This document shows positions 44,397-55,275 of a DNA stretch of 64,000 nucleotides, piece after piece. The DNA lies in contig JAHLKF010000032.1 of assembly GCA_025558075.1 (NCBI GenBank), positions 62,001-126,000 on the forward strand. Direction: 5' to 3'. How positions within the stretch are numbered: position 1 is the stretch's first letter; every line of letters begins with the position of its first letter. The notes under the pieces are model-generated. The model ran no database searches. It saw only the letters and a program-made list of their open reading frames with translations, and was not told the DNA's origin. Source of the stretch: Gaertneriomyces semiglobifer (taxonomy: Eukaryota > Chytridiomycota > Chytridiomycetes > Spizellomycetales > Spizellomycetaceae). The position numbers and the translations under genes are program-made.

Positions 44397-44910
44397 AGAG
44401 AGCGTTAGTTGCTCCGCCTGCACATATAGACGGTTTTGGTTGTTTTCTTTTTTCTTGTATATCTTTTCTATTCTTTCTTGATAATATGAGAAACAAATTT
44501 CAAAATTACTCTTCGTCTCTCTGCCTTGTTGTTCTGATTGATTAATGTTCCTTGCCACTTTATGTCTCTCATCATACCGTGCTGGCTATCCTTCATGTAT
44601 GACAGCATCTGCACTTTCGCCTTAAAAAGATACCTGCAGTTGATGCCTAGGTCATAGCAGGTAGTTCGGGTTTCTGCGCCTGGAGTTATGCATTGTGCAC
44701 GAGAGTACATCTATTTTCCATGGCCAAACGCTTTTCGTTGGAGAGTGCAAACGTATTAGGACCCCATTAACTAATGGAAAATGCAACTGCTCAGCTTTAC
44801 GATTTGAAAGAATGGGCGGGGCAATGCTCAGCAGCGCTTGGAGACTTAACAAGTTGTCCTCAAAACGAACGCGTTGAATGGAGCGTCAAAGCGCAAAAAA
44901 AACTACGCCT
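44397..44910. other. Intergenic, no gene seen
   Basis: 3' flank of the mannitol dehydrogenase-family gene (T-rich at 44445-44485) and flank of tRNA-Met. Confidence 0.5.
44895..44902 (-). terminator. Pol III terminator for tRNA-Met
   Basis: Minus-strand run of eight T starting nine bases after the tRNA 3' end. Confidence 0.7.
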
Positions 44911-44982
44911 GCGAAGTGTGAGAATCGAACTCACGACCTTAGGATTATGAGACCTACGCTCTGCCGACTGAGCCAACTTCGC
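44911..44982 (-). tRNA. tRNA-Met (CAT), elongator type, second copy
   Basis: Cloverleaf with acceptor GCGAAGT/ACTTCGC, anticodon loop CTCATAA, T loop TTCGATT. It differs from the copy at 32587 by a compensated acceptor pair (G-C to A-T) and one D-loop base (T to C). No intron. Confidence 0.96.
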
Positions 44983-45145
44983 TTGATGCTGATGATCATT
45001 CAAACTTCATATAGATTCTACAATAAGATTACGCGATAGGGTGTTATTGAATTTATGTATTGGAATCAATAGTAACACCAATGGTTGTGTAATAGGCAGA
45101 GTCATATGGCTCGATCATTGCTCGGCTCCCCTTGAATCCTCCACA

Positions 45146-45154
45146 TATATATAG
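45146..45154 (+). promoter_or_regulatory. TATA box of the mini HMG-box gene
   Basis: TATATATAG, about 115 bp before the start codon at 45268. Confidence 0.5.
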
Positions 45155-45267
45155 CCAGGGCCTGATACAGTTGCGCCTCTCCTAGTCTTCTTTATACTAG
45201 GAACGACAGCTTTACTGCCTACATACACCAATATCTACCAAGCATATCAAAGGACCGAATCGTCATC

Positions 45268-45783
45268 ATGCCCAGAGCCAAGAGTGAAGGAGCTACCACC
45301 ACCAAGAAGACAGCCGGTAAGTGCTTGTGCAGTCGAGTATTGTTGACGGGTTGTGTCTGTGGAAGAGGACAGAATTTACGGGGGAACAAATTCGGAGAAA
45401 TTGAAATCGTACGGTGGATATCGGCCTTAAGCAGCTTAATAGGACGAGGCCTATAATACTTTCTACATTGAGGATTGATGGTTACTTAGGAGCTTGTTAT
45501 GGGTTCGGTGGATGACTGTGCGCCGAGGGCGCGTCCTTAAGACGGCTTAAGAACGCAGTTGATGAACACTCATCAGAGCTAGAACCATGTGAATGCCTGG
45601 AATATTAATCGTTGTGACCTTGTAGGTGGTAAGCGGGGTGCTTCTCCGTACAACCAGTTCATGAAGACGGAGCTTGTCAAGGTCAAGGAAGAGAACCCCA
45701 GCATTGCACACAGGGAGGCCTTCAAGTTGGCTGCATCACGTTGGAAAAACTCTGAGCAGAACCCCAACAGGATCAAGGCTTAG
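45268..45783 (+). CDS. Small HMG-box/YABBY-like nuclear protein, 2 exons
   Basis: Exon 1 is 45268-45316 and exon 2 is 45626-45783; the intron is 309 nt, the longest in the window, with GTAAGT and TGTAG ends. The product is 68 aa. A basic start (MPRAKSEGATTTKKTAGGKR) leads into SPYNQFMKTELVKVKEENP then HREAFKLAASRWK, the pattern of the short HMG-like fold shared by plant YABBY C-termini and a set of tiny fungal proteins. The SPYNxFM start and AxxxWK end are the conserved anchor points. It probably binds DNA non-specifically or by shape in the nucleus. Length fits these fungal relatives. It converges on the WDR48 gene. Confidence 0.82.
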
Positions 45784-46179
45784 AAAATGGTGAGATGGCG
45801 GTTCAATGTGCGCGGCCGTTGCCGGCGTAGGGAAGAGTATCGCTGAACTCGCACTCGTTCTAGATCGCTTGCTCGACGTGTCAGGCGGTCGTCAGGGGAG
45901 GAGGACGTGGATATTTCCATGTGTCGCACATTTGATTTTAGCGTTGTCATTCCTGCGGTAGGGATTATCACCTTCAAACCCAAATTGTAATGTTATGCAC
46001 AGTGTACCACAAAATCAATATGGACAAATTAAAAGTCAACTCTGTGTATTCGGTCCAAATTTCCACCCGACATAGCTACACGTTGTGATATTAGATACAT
46101 GGTTTTCAAAGACTCCACAATTGATCTCTACGTTTATCTAAACGAGGATGGTGCTCGTGATCATTGAATCACGGTCGAG
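45784..46179. other. Convergent 3' flanks, no gene seen
   Basis: Between the ends of the HMG gene and the WDR48 gene. No coding signal. Confidence 0.5.
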
Positions 46180-49100
46180 TCAGAGGGTATGTGGCTTTTT
46201 TCGATAATATATCGACCCATCTCCACCCTTCCAGACAAAGTGCTTAACATTAGCCAGAGTAGTCTTGGGGTTTAGAACCTAGCAATTGGAAGATCATCAG
46301 CCAAAGTTTGCTCCCAAAGAATAACCGGACAGAAAGATACCTCATCGTTGTACAACAGCTCAATTTCCGTTCCTGCGTCCAGATTCAACTTCTGCACGAT
46401 GTATTCACTCAGCTTTAACAGCCTTAACGTGGGTGATGCCGAAAGTCGTGGGTTGCCATTAGGTAGTTCATCCAGAGGCTTAAATCCGTTGTCCTTGTCC
46501 TTGTCTTTGCCCTTGCCTTTGTCCTTGTCCTTTTTGGCCTCCACTTTTCCGCGCATTTCAGCCGGCATCCATGGCACAAGACCGAACCCAATCTTTGGTA
46601 CGCTAGGGGCGCACCGCCCTTCCACGACGTCGTATACCCAGGTAGGAAGTACTTCTTCAAGTCGTTGCACATCGCCAGCGTAGCATTGAGATGCAAGGTT
46701 ACCTTTCCAGAGTGGGAGATAATGTGCGGCGGAAGGCGACTCCTCGACAGATAAGGATATCGGGAGAAGAGAGGGTAGGGTCAAGGGCGGAAGTGAATGC
46801 AGGGCCGGCTGCGATAATTGGGAGTTAATAGGGTTGGGAACTGGTTGAGGCTGCGGTGCCGGGTTTCCAGATGTGTCCATCTTGGTAGGTATCGTTGGGA
46901 CGGGTGGCGGAGTTTCTTTCTCCAGTATTTGCGGCAATGGCCCGGCGGACATCGAATCTCGCCGCAATGGCGGCTGCGGTGCCTTGTCACCATCCTTATC
47001 CCGTCCTGCATCCTTGCTTTCCTTGCCGTCATTATCTCGCACATTCAGGAGCTCTACACGGTTGGAGCTATTTGTCCGCTTTCGTACATGTGATTTAAGA
47101 CGATCCATCAAACTGCCAGGTGTTGACGGTGTCGTACTGGCTACGCTTCCTTCTGAGGTATCTTTGCTGTCAACGGGCGTCGGTGCTTCTTTCTGTGCTG
47201 GCGCGGTCATTGATGGCGTATTGGAACTGCTGACGCTGGCATCATCTGCTTGCGTTGACTCTTTTACATTCCCCTTGCGGATTTCGTCGTTGGAATTACT
47301 ACCACCCATACCGAGAATCTCTGTACCGGTGGACGTAGCAGGCACAGATGACGAACTGTCCGCATTCTCGTGAGAACTCATGGAGAAGTAACTTTCCTGA
47401 TCAGCTCCGGATTGTGGCACGTCCGTGGCTGCCGCCTCAGGACCAAGCCCTACAACTGGTGTCTGAGGGGCTAAACTACCACCATTGTGCGCATTAAAGG
47501 GTGACTGAGGATTATGTGGCTGGTAATGATTTCGCAAAAAATGTTCGAATAAAGAAGTCAACATCCACCGCCCGAGATTAACTATGACGGAGTGGTCAAG
47601 AACCTTCAATAGCGTGGGATAGTAGTGAAGATCACTTACCTCTGGGTTCTTCCCCAATCCCAAACTTGGAGCCCTCTTCCAAATCGTTCCAATAGGTCTC
47701 CGCCTCGGCGACCTTTGATTCCTCCAACGCAATCCTCACCCCACCTTCGCCAATTTCTACGCCACACCAGTTGGCAACCCATTCTTTCGTTTGTACAACT
47801 TCCAAAACATTTTCCCACGATAGATTTCCAAAACTTTTCACTTTTGTGCATCGGATAATGTCCCACAAGCAAACTTCATCATTCGATGATTGCGTCAACA
47901 GATGACGGCGATTATTGAGAAGTGTGTATTTCGTTATTCTTGAAAGCGTCGGTAAGGTAGAAACCGGCGCGGCAAATGCGGGTTCAACAGGATCAAGGTC
48001 TTCCACAGCGTCGGTCAAGGGCAACAAGGACATGCCCGATTTAGAGAACGCATCAGTGCTAAAAACGGAGAATGGACGATAAGAGCGAAGACTTGCTGCG
48101 TCATCCAAGTGTCCCGCTCCCTGTGGAGATCGAATAATGGATGCGGTTGGAATAGTGACAGGGTTTTCATCCCAATCAGTACCAGGCGCGGACATTGAGG
48201 ACTTCCCCAGATGGACTTGATGAAATGGAACGTCTCGCCATCGCTTGACACCTCCGTACTCGCTGGTGCACGTCCAAACATACAAGTCCGGTTTGGCAAC
48301 AATGGACAGGACCGGCCCATCCTCCTTGCAAACTGCAACACAATCCACCAATTCATCGTCCACACTGCGGCGAACTCCTACATCTTCGGTAACACCTGTC
48401 ATTCTACGTCGGCTGATCTTGGTAACCCATCCGTCACGCCCACCAGCCCAAAATGTATCCAGATCCGGATGGTGTGAATAAAGTGAGAACACACTATTTT
48501 CATAATGTGTATATGTAACCATTGGTCGATGTGGCATTGCCAGAGACCACAGCTTAATAGTCGCGTCAGAAGATGCTGATAGTACCCATCGGCCATCGTG
48601 CGATAGCAGCAGAGAGCGGATCGGCTCACTGTGCCCTGTCAATCGAGCCACCGGTTTAGAGCTGTTATAATCCCATATCCTCACTATCTGTGGTGATAAC
48701 GTTAGCAATACGCCGAACAGTACGACGAACGGCACAGCACCTTATCTGGAGAGCCACTTGCGAGCACATTTCCCGCTGGATTGCACGCCAGCGCGTACAC
48801 GCTGGTTCGCTTCTCTTCATCTCCTTCGGCCTCTACACCATCTTCAACGGTGCCAACAGGGATCCGCTCCATCGGTACACCGTTTCCTTGTCGCAAATCC
48901 CATATTAGCAACACGCCATCCAATCCTGCACTAGCAACGTATTCACGATGTTGGCTATGCGCCAAACATTTGACATAGTCGAGATGATGCCCCACTGGCA
49001 TAGCTGGTCCTGGCTGAGTTGTCGGTGCCAGGTATATTGTCCGATCATTTGAACATGTGAGCACATGATGATTCGCATTGCAAAGCTTGATATCATTAAC

Positions 49101-49981
49101 CCAGTCGTTATGGTGATTGTAGGAGCGAAGGAGAGTCGTCGGCTTCGGTATGTGCTGTCCGATGATGTGAGCCTAGCATCTCACGCAACATAAAACTTGA
49201 TCTCACCTTCTGCGAATAGTCGGGCTTTTTGGTGTCGGCTGTGGCTGAGCCAGTTCCAATATCTAGTGAGCTCGTGCTCTTCTGTACTGGATGCTGCAAC
49301 CGGGGTGTATTATACCCTGCCATAACCCCACTAAAAGTCACGCTTCTCGTCTTTCTCAGCAAACCATCTTCTTTCGCGTGACCGTCCGCCGGAGGACTTG
49401 AACTTAGCTCGTTCTCCGCCGCGGTTGCATCCACAGGTGAGGTGGTAATACTATCATCATCCGCAACTGATATCGTCGTCTGAAGGGTGAGGCTGTTCAA
49501 ACTCGTCAAGTAATCGAAAGAGGCTCGCTGAGGCGTGTGCGCATATAGCTCTGTTATCCGAGGTGGCTTTGGCTTGCCTGTTTGACGTGTATTAAGGTTG
49601 TGATGGCGCATCCTTCGGTCGCGTGAAGCAGAGAGGTACGCATGATAGGACTGATCAATGTGGGTGGACCAAGCGTTCACAGTAGAGTCTCGCCCAGCAG
49701 TGTAGAGAATACCTAATAGCAAATGCTGTCAGAGCGGTTCGCTGAGACCATGCGTGTAAGCCGCTGCTCGGCATCGCTGTTTCCTATGGACTAAACGCAT
49801 GTCGTGCGTTTTTCACGCCTCTGACAGTAACTCGCAAGAAATGAGCCACTGACAGTCATTACCTACCTCCGTCGGAAATTTCATCGAAGGCCAGGGCATT
49901 CACACCACCGACGTGGTGCCGATTCTCCGCGTAATCATCCTTTAAAACATACGATATTCGGTGTTTCTGCGATCGCTTCAT
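46180..49981 (-). CDS. WDR48/Bun107-like WD40 protein, activator of deubiquitinases, 6 exons
   Basis: Exons are 49981-49867, 49712-49207, 49154-48741, 48687-47640, 47581-46341 and 46278-46180. All phases agree and give 1140 aa. Landmarks of the family: HRISYVLKDD and GVNALAFD at the N-terminus, YTAGRDSTVNAWS, NDWVNDIKLC, CSNDRTIYL, DYVKCLAHS, VASAGLDGVLLIWD, ASGSPDK-IVRIWDYNS, SASSDATIKLWSL and GGRDGWVTKI (WD repeats). A C-terminal part ends with LNPKTTLANVKHFVWKGGD, the ubiquitin-like SLD2 end of WDR48; it is supplied by the short last exon. WDR48 (UAF1) binds and activates USP1, USP12 and USP46; the fission-yeast counterpart Bun107 partners Ubp9. Insertions of low complexity occur near residues 110-190 and in the C-terminal half, as is common in fungi. 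Read without the last splice the protein would end early at ARF. Confidence 0.93.
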
Positions 49982-50217
49982 AATGTTGCTGAAATGACCT
50001 CCTCCCCTCCTGCAGCACTGTAGCTCACTCCCCGGATGCAACCTTTGTCATGGTATGGTTATGGAAAGCTTGTCATTGCGTTGAGTGCGAATTGAAGTGT
50101 TCGGTTCGCGAGCGAGTTAACTTTAGTAAGCGATAACGCAATTGTGCCGACCATTCAGTGAGAAAGTCATTAGTCTTAAAATACATTTCATCTAAAGTAC
50201 TCGATGGGCATATCGCT

Positions 50218-52244
50218 TCATACAAGGTCTTGGCCTTTACTGGTATCCTCCTCTGCCACGCTAGATTGCCTAATGCTTTCGAGTTTCGCTGTCTTCGCCT
50301 TCGCAACGCTTGGGCGCGATTCTACTGTTTTCTTGGGCTGCGGTTTAGAGACTTCACTGTTGTACTTTCTCAGGAATGAGGCGTACGAATTCAGAAACTA
50401 CAAAAAGACAGCTTTAGGGCAAGATACGAAGCAAGCCATACCGCCTAAGGCTCACCATGTTTTGCAAAACTTCTTGTTTACAAGCCTCGAACATTCCAGC
50501 AGTGAAACGCCCCTCTGCAATCAACGCTTGAGCCTCATCTCGATGTTTCGAAGGTACGTTGACTTCATGTGGCGCCCCAGGTTTGAGGTAGAGCTCCCAG
50601 AACATTCTATAGTGCCGCTGCATAGCTGGTGGCACCGGTAATGACGCAAAGTGGCCGGCCTGGCCGCTGGTTGCCGAGGACCGAGACAACCCTCTCGCAC
50701 CAGGAGCAGCTTGGAACGAGACGGCTCCCACAGCACTCGTGGTAGCAGATGAAGTAGCATCTAAGCTTGGAAGGCGCGACGAATTCCCGAGATGTTGTGT
50801 AGAGCTTCTTCGATGTCCATGAAGCCCAAGAGACATACACGCTGAACCTTGACCAAGAATGCCTGCCTTCAAATATGCGGTAGTCACCATCGCCATGAGC
50901 TCTTCATGCGCTTCAAAGAAAAGAGCGTTTTCAATACAAAAATCGGCGGCCATAAACTTCTTGAAATCTTCCCACACTGTGCGCTCGGCCAGAACTTGCA
51001 AAAATGATGTCGTGTTCTGCTTCAGGGTCAATGCCTTCCGCAAATGGTCTGCCTTCACAGCGTGATAAACCGGAACCACAATGGAGAAAGTGTGGGTGAC
51101 AAACATAAGGATAATCCACCAATTCGCTGAAGGGAACTTCGTATACAAAGTTTCGTCCAGGAAATCCCACATGAGGAAGAGCTAGGGAAACAATCAATAC
51201 GAGGGCTTTCGAGGTGATCAATGCCAGATACGTACAATCCATAAGGGAAGGCCCGCAAAGACGATCAGCATCAACTCTCTTTGCACACCATGGTTATCTT
51301 TCGCTGATCGAATCTTGTAGATCATGAATGGGCAACAAACAAGAAGGTACAGGCACATAATCGCCCATAGCGGGTAATATTCCCACTCAGAATAGCAGCC
51401 GGGAGTTCTGACGACTTCCGGAATCAATCTGAAGCGAGGAGATGATACCTGGAGAGCCGGATCCCGACTGTTAGCAACCAGAACACTCTGAAAGTACAGT
51501 CATAAATCACGCTTACCTGATTGACTATCAGCACTATGATATCCAGAGCCACTAGGGCTAATGCTACATTTCCCAAATATCGGTCCGTCGCACGATGACG
51601 GTGGCGCCAATGGTAACTTTCTTGCAAATAACTTGTCGCGTCAGCGATAGCGGTACTTGACCGACTAGTGCTGATAGGGGAGACGAAACTGCCAGATTGG
51701 GCTTCGGCGACTGAACCCACATCAAGCTGGCCGGTGCTACCGGAGGACGACGCGACATCCGCGCCAAACAGCTTGGCTTGATTCACCTTGAACTCGTAGT
51801 AGAATTTAACTCTGCAAACACGACAGGACACCAAATGAGCTGAAGCACGGTTTGCGACGAGGTAACACGCACGAACCCTTTGAATAACACGCACACCGCC
51901 CAAAACATTCCAAAAGTTTGAAATCCGAACATTTGGATGAAGCACGGCATGTACCAAAAGAGGTGGGTTGCGCATACGGTGGAGACTATGAGAAAGGCGA
52001 CCGCAGCCTGCACAAGGGTCCAGAGTATACTGCGGCCGAGGAAGTACGGATTATTCCGCATATACCAGAACGCCACGCTTGTCGTAGTCCAGTAGACACT
52101 CGCTACGATCCATATTGCTGAATAATCTCTAGACCATGCTTCCGCTGTAAACCGCCCGTGAGGAATGAGCCAACGCCGGGTGATGCAGCTATGCCAAATC
52201 ACAAAAGAACACTTACGCGGTACTTCTACTTTGATCTTTCCCAT
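50218..52244 (-). CDS. Seven-TM receptor with C-terminal RGS domain, 6 exons
   Basis: Exons are 52244-52217, 52144-51877, 51811-51517, 51448-51236, 51181-50456 and 50397-50218, joining in phase to 569 aa. Seven hydrophobic segments are seen: YSAIWIVASVYW, ILWTLVQAAVAFLIV, QTFGMFWAVCVLF, LGNVALALVALDIIVLIV, WAIMCLYLLVCCPFMIY, LMLIVFAGLPLWILFLMW and WWIILMFVTHTFSIVVPVY. They are followed by a split RGS domain: FLQVLAERTVWEDFKKFM then AADFCIENALFFEAHEEL, a Ser/Ala-rich insert, then MFWELYLKPGAPHEVNV and MFEACKQEVLQNMF-LNSYASFL. RGS domains speed GTP hydrolysis on G-alpha; fusion to a 7TM part is known from fungal GprK and plant RGS1. The third exon/intron junction uses an unusual GTTCGT donor forced by phase. 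The last exon adds a basic tail. The gene lies 237 bp upstream of the WDR48 start, same strand. Confidence 0.88.
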
Positions 52245-53021
52245 TTCTTGAATATGTGGCGACGGGAGGTGGCAGGTAAATTTCGCAAGAGGATGGGCAT
52301 GCCCCGTGTCTTAGGGTATTGGTATGAGAAATACGAGAAACGGCATGTCGCTATGCCTGTGGCCCTGCAAAGCCCTTAAATCCTGTGAACGCACCGGTGC
52401 CCAGTTGCATAGTGAAGTGTTACCGCATTTCAGTTGATTGTTGAGTGTAAACGGAGAAACTAACAGCTAAAAATAGTTGCATGGGTTTCCTGCGCAACCA
52501 CGCCTTGTCAACTGATACGCTCTGATTGTTCCACCCTTATGACACCCATCCAACCCCACCGCCGATCTTTCCGGCTGAGTGGTTCAGAGCTAGGTTCTCA
52601 ATAATATCCTGAGAACTTCTCGCGACGAATGAGCGTTGACCGCGTCGTTACATTTTGCTATCGATTACACGCCATACGCGAACGGATCGCAATGCGACTG
52701 TAAAAGAAGAGCACACTGCATCCATTAGCGCCAGAAACCTGTGGCAGGTAGGATGCTCACCTTGTATATAAAGTTATATTAGGGAGAATGCAACACAATT
52801 TCAAAAGTCAGCTGCAAGGTCATGGAATGTTGACCGTTGTTTCCATCACCGCATCAACTGGAAGCGAACATCGCCACGGGCTTATGAGGCATTCGTTTAA
52901 ATGTTATCTTATTTTATGTATAATGAATGTTATGTTTTTATTACTTGGATCTCTGGTGGGCCGCCTCAGAACCAGGGGATGCTTTTGATGGTGTCCCAAC
53001 TTGAGCTGCGTTGCTCCTGTT
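52245..53021. other. Intergenic, no gene seen
   Basis: Promoter of the 7TM-RGS gene and 3' flank of the methyltransferase gene. No coding signal. Confidence 0.5.
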
Positions 53022-54116
53022 TTACTCCCGCTTTCGGTACAATCGCCACCAGTACCTCATGTTCTGTACGCCCCGTTCATACACAAGCTCCTTTGGTGGC
53101 CGATACCATTCGCTATTACCGCCAGCCACATACTCCAATGCAGCTATTTTGTCCAAAAGGTGGTACACCATGTAGGTTCGGCCCCCTTGCTCCTCGGCCT
53201 TAGTCCGCCCATCTCCAGTGGCCGCACTTGGTCCCTTCCCAATCTGAGTCTCGGAAAAGCTCCCAGCGGAATCAATCACAAGCCAGAGTCCTCGCCGCGC
53301 AAGGGTTCCCACCAATGTCGTCACGAACTTTACAAATTTCGCCTTCTGATGCAGCAATTCGTTGAGTAGGAATAATGAAGTCACCAGGTCCGCAGCAGCA
53401 ATGTTTGCACTCAATGCAGGCTGAAAGTCCTCTAGCAAATCCGATGTGCTGACGCTCATCTGAAGCCTGTCGCGGGATATCGGTAAAGTCTCATAGACAG
53501 CGTCCAGTAACGGTTCCAGCACAGGATACCGCGCAAGATCTTGGACATGTAGAAAGAGCTTTCTGCCAGCCTCAGTCCCAGCCACATCAGCGTCTAGTCC
53601 TACCAACACCCCCGCAATCCCGGCCAGCTCACTTCCATTACCAGCACCAAGACATACGATTCTTGCTTCCTTTTGTCTCAGCACGTCTCTAATTTCTGCA
53701 TGCCGCATAAGCACCATTCGATAGCATAGTGATCGCCCAGCAATGTACTCAGTGGCATATACTCCTAATAGATCATCATTTTTGAATATCCGGTCGAAAT
53801 CACGTACGTAGAACAATTGTTTGATGGTATTCAGTTTGTCTTGGAATCCTGGATCAGCAATAAATGTTCTGAGGCCGGTAGACAGGGTGCAAAGAATCGC
53901 TTGTTCCGGTGATGGGATCAGAATGCTATGTTGACAGTCTATCAAGCTTTGGAGGTCGGTGTCGACGGGTTCGTCTTGGTGTGCCGGTGTCGGTTGACGC
54001 AAAACCTTGGAAGGAGCGAAACTCCGTGGTTGAGCATTGGATGCGGCCTTATTCTTGCCTTTAGCCAAGAGCTTAGGTTTGGGTGGCGGTTTAAGTTTTG
54101 TCGATGGTTGTGGCAT
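53022..54116 (-). CDS. BMT6-like 25S rRNA (uridine-N3) methyltransferase
   Basis: Single exon, 364 aa. A Lys/Pro-rich start (residues 1-45, nucleolar-type basic tail) is followed by FYVRDFDRIFKNDDLL, YIAGRSLCYRMVLM and the SAM-binding motif I ARIVCLGAGNGSELAGI (about residues 150-166). Later come DLVTSLFLLNELLHQ (motif IV region), GLWLVIDSAGSFSE, and a C-terminal MRYWWRLYRKRE. The arrangement fits yeast Bmt6, which methylates U2843 of 25S rRNA at N3, a ribosome-maturation step in the nucleolus. The name rests on the R-S-L-C-Y-R motif before the SAM motif and on overall order. The related Bmt5 is less similar. Confidence 0.78.
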   Translation of the reverse strand: MPQPSTKLKPPPKPKLLAKGKNKAASNAQPRSFAPSKVLRQPTPAHQDEPVDTDLQSLIDCQHSILIPSPEQAILCTLSTGLRTFIADPGFQDKLNTIKQLFYVRDFDRIFKNDDLLGVYATEYIAGRSLCYRMVLMRHAEIRDVLRQKEARIVCLGAGNGSELAGIAGVLVGLDADVAGTEAGRKLFLHVQDLARYPVLEPLLDAVYETLPISRDRLQMSVSTSDLLEDFQPALSANIAAADLVTSLFLLNELLHQKAKFVKFVTTLVGTLARRGLWLVIDSAGSFSETQIGKGPSAATGDGRTKAEEQGGRTYMVYHLLDKIAALEYVAGGNSEWYRPPKELVYERGVQNMRYWWRLYRKRE

Positions 54117-54726
54117 GAGTTCTTGTAAAAGTGGACCAGAAATAGTGAAAAATTCCTTGGGTGTGTCATGTCTTCACAATTTTCCTGAGGACAGTGCGTG
54201 AAACCCATCCTGCGGGTGACAACGCATGTGCACGCTTCACTACTCAGTACGCTTCCTACATCTTAGATCTAGAGTTACCTGCAGTTGATCGCTACCTCGC
54301 GAATAGTCTTTTTCCCGCCGAAAGTATGCGACGTATCCGAGTTTCAACCTTAAATCCGTTGCAGAAGGACGAACGACATGTGGATTTGGGACTTCATGTA
54401 TACCACATGAACTGAGAACCACCCTATTATTTGCTCACCAGTACGAACCCCGCATTGGACTATGATGCTTTAAGGACGCTATCTTGAAGCAGAAAAAGTG
54501 GATCTCAAGGGCCGCAATGTAAAATGTAATGGCCATGCCGATTGTAGATTAAATCGTCATGCGGGCCAACGGGTGAGCACGGTACTGTTATGGTTTGACC
54601 ACGGTCCCTGCGGATGGGGGCATGCCTCTCGTACCAATGTCGAGACAAGCTTGTGGCCATGTGTGAATCAAAGGAGCGGGAGATTGGACCAGAACTGCAT
54701 TATTCCTTTGCGCCCGCTGATTCGCT

Positions 54727-55043
54727 GTCGAGGACGACATCATTCTGACAGGACCAACAGCCAACATTGCGATCGTCAAGGAACAATTTGGCAAATGTTA
54801 CACCATCACTTACGAGGGGAACATCAAGTATTTCATCAATACTCACAATACTCAAGCACAAAGAGCTACGAATGAAAGCCACACCATCCACCAACAGTCC
54901 CACATTAACGACATCCTCTCGACACCCCTCACCCAGTCTCCACACCGATGCTGCCCCCAACAGCGACCGATGAGGCCCCTGGATGACGCACGAACGGCCG
55001 ACTGCTGTACCTTGCGTCGCTACCCGGTCAGACCTTGGTTACG
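54727..55043 (+). pseudogene. Ty1/copia reverse transcriptase remnant
   Basis: Plus strand reads VEDDIILTGPTANIAIVKEQ, the counterpart of the copia RT active-site block (usually YVDDIIxTG), then GNIKYFI, ESHTIHQQSHINDIL and, after frameshifts, LLYLA and VATRSDLGYA. The first residue of the YVDD block is lost and the reading frame breaks at least twice. No start, no LTRs and no integrase were found. It is a dead fragment. It ends where the ABC-like fragment begins. Confidence 0.75.
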
Positions 55044-55275
55044 CTTATTTCTGCTGTTCTTAATTCTTCGAAAGGAACTCATGATATGGGAGGCGTGGAT
55101 TTGACAATCCGGAATGCCTGGTGTGCCTTCGTAGTCGCTGGACTGGTACCTGCTGGGGCGATTGTGGTGGTCTCTATTGTTGTGCCTTACTTGCTGTTGT
55201 TGATCTTCCCAATGGCGGTTCGGTATTTCTTTGAGCAAAGTTTTCCCGCGCGTAATCAATCGCTCCACTTTTGTC
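55044..55275 (+). pseudogene. Broken copy of part of the ABCC transporter
   Basis: Matches the end of exon 8 of the intact ABC gene (about 61870-62124). Encoded [20 protein letters not shown] then [23 protein letters not shown] corresponds to [20 protein letters not shown] then [23 protein letters not shown]. The segment that would encode [11 protein letters not shown] is deleted, and the exon-intron end (CGCGTAA) is altered. Multiple substitutions have accumulated, so the copy is old. Confidence 0.8.
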
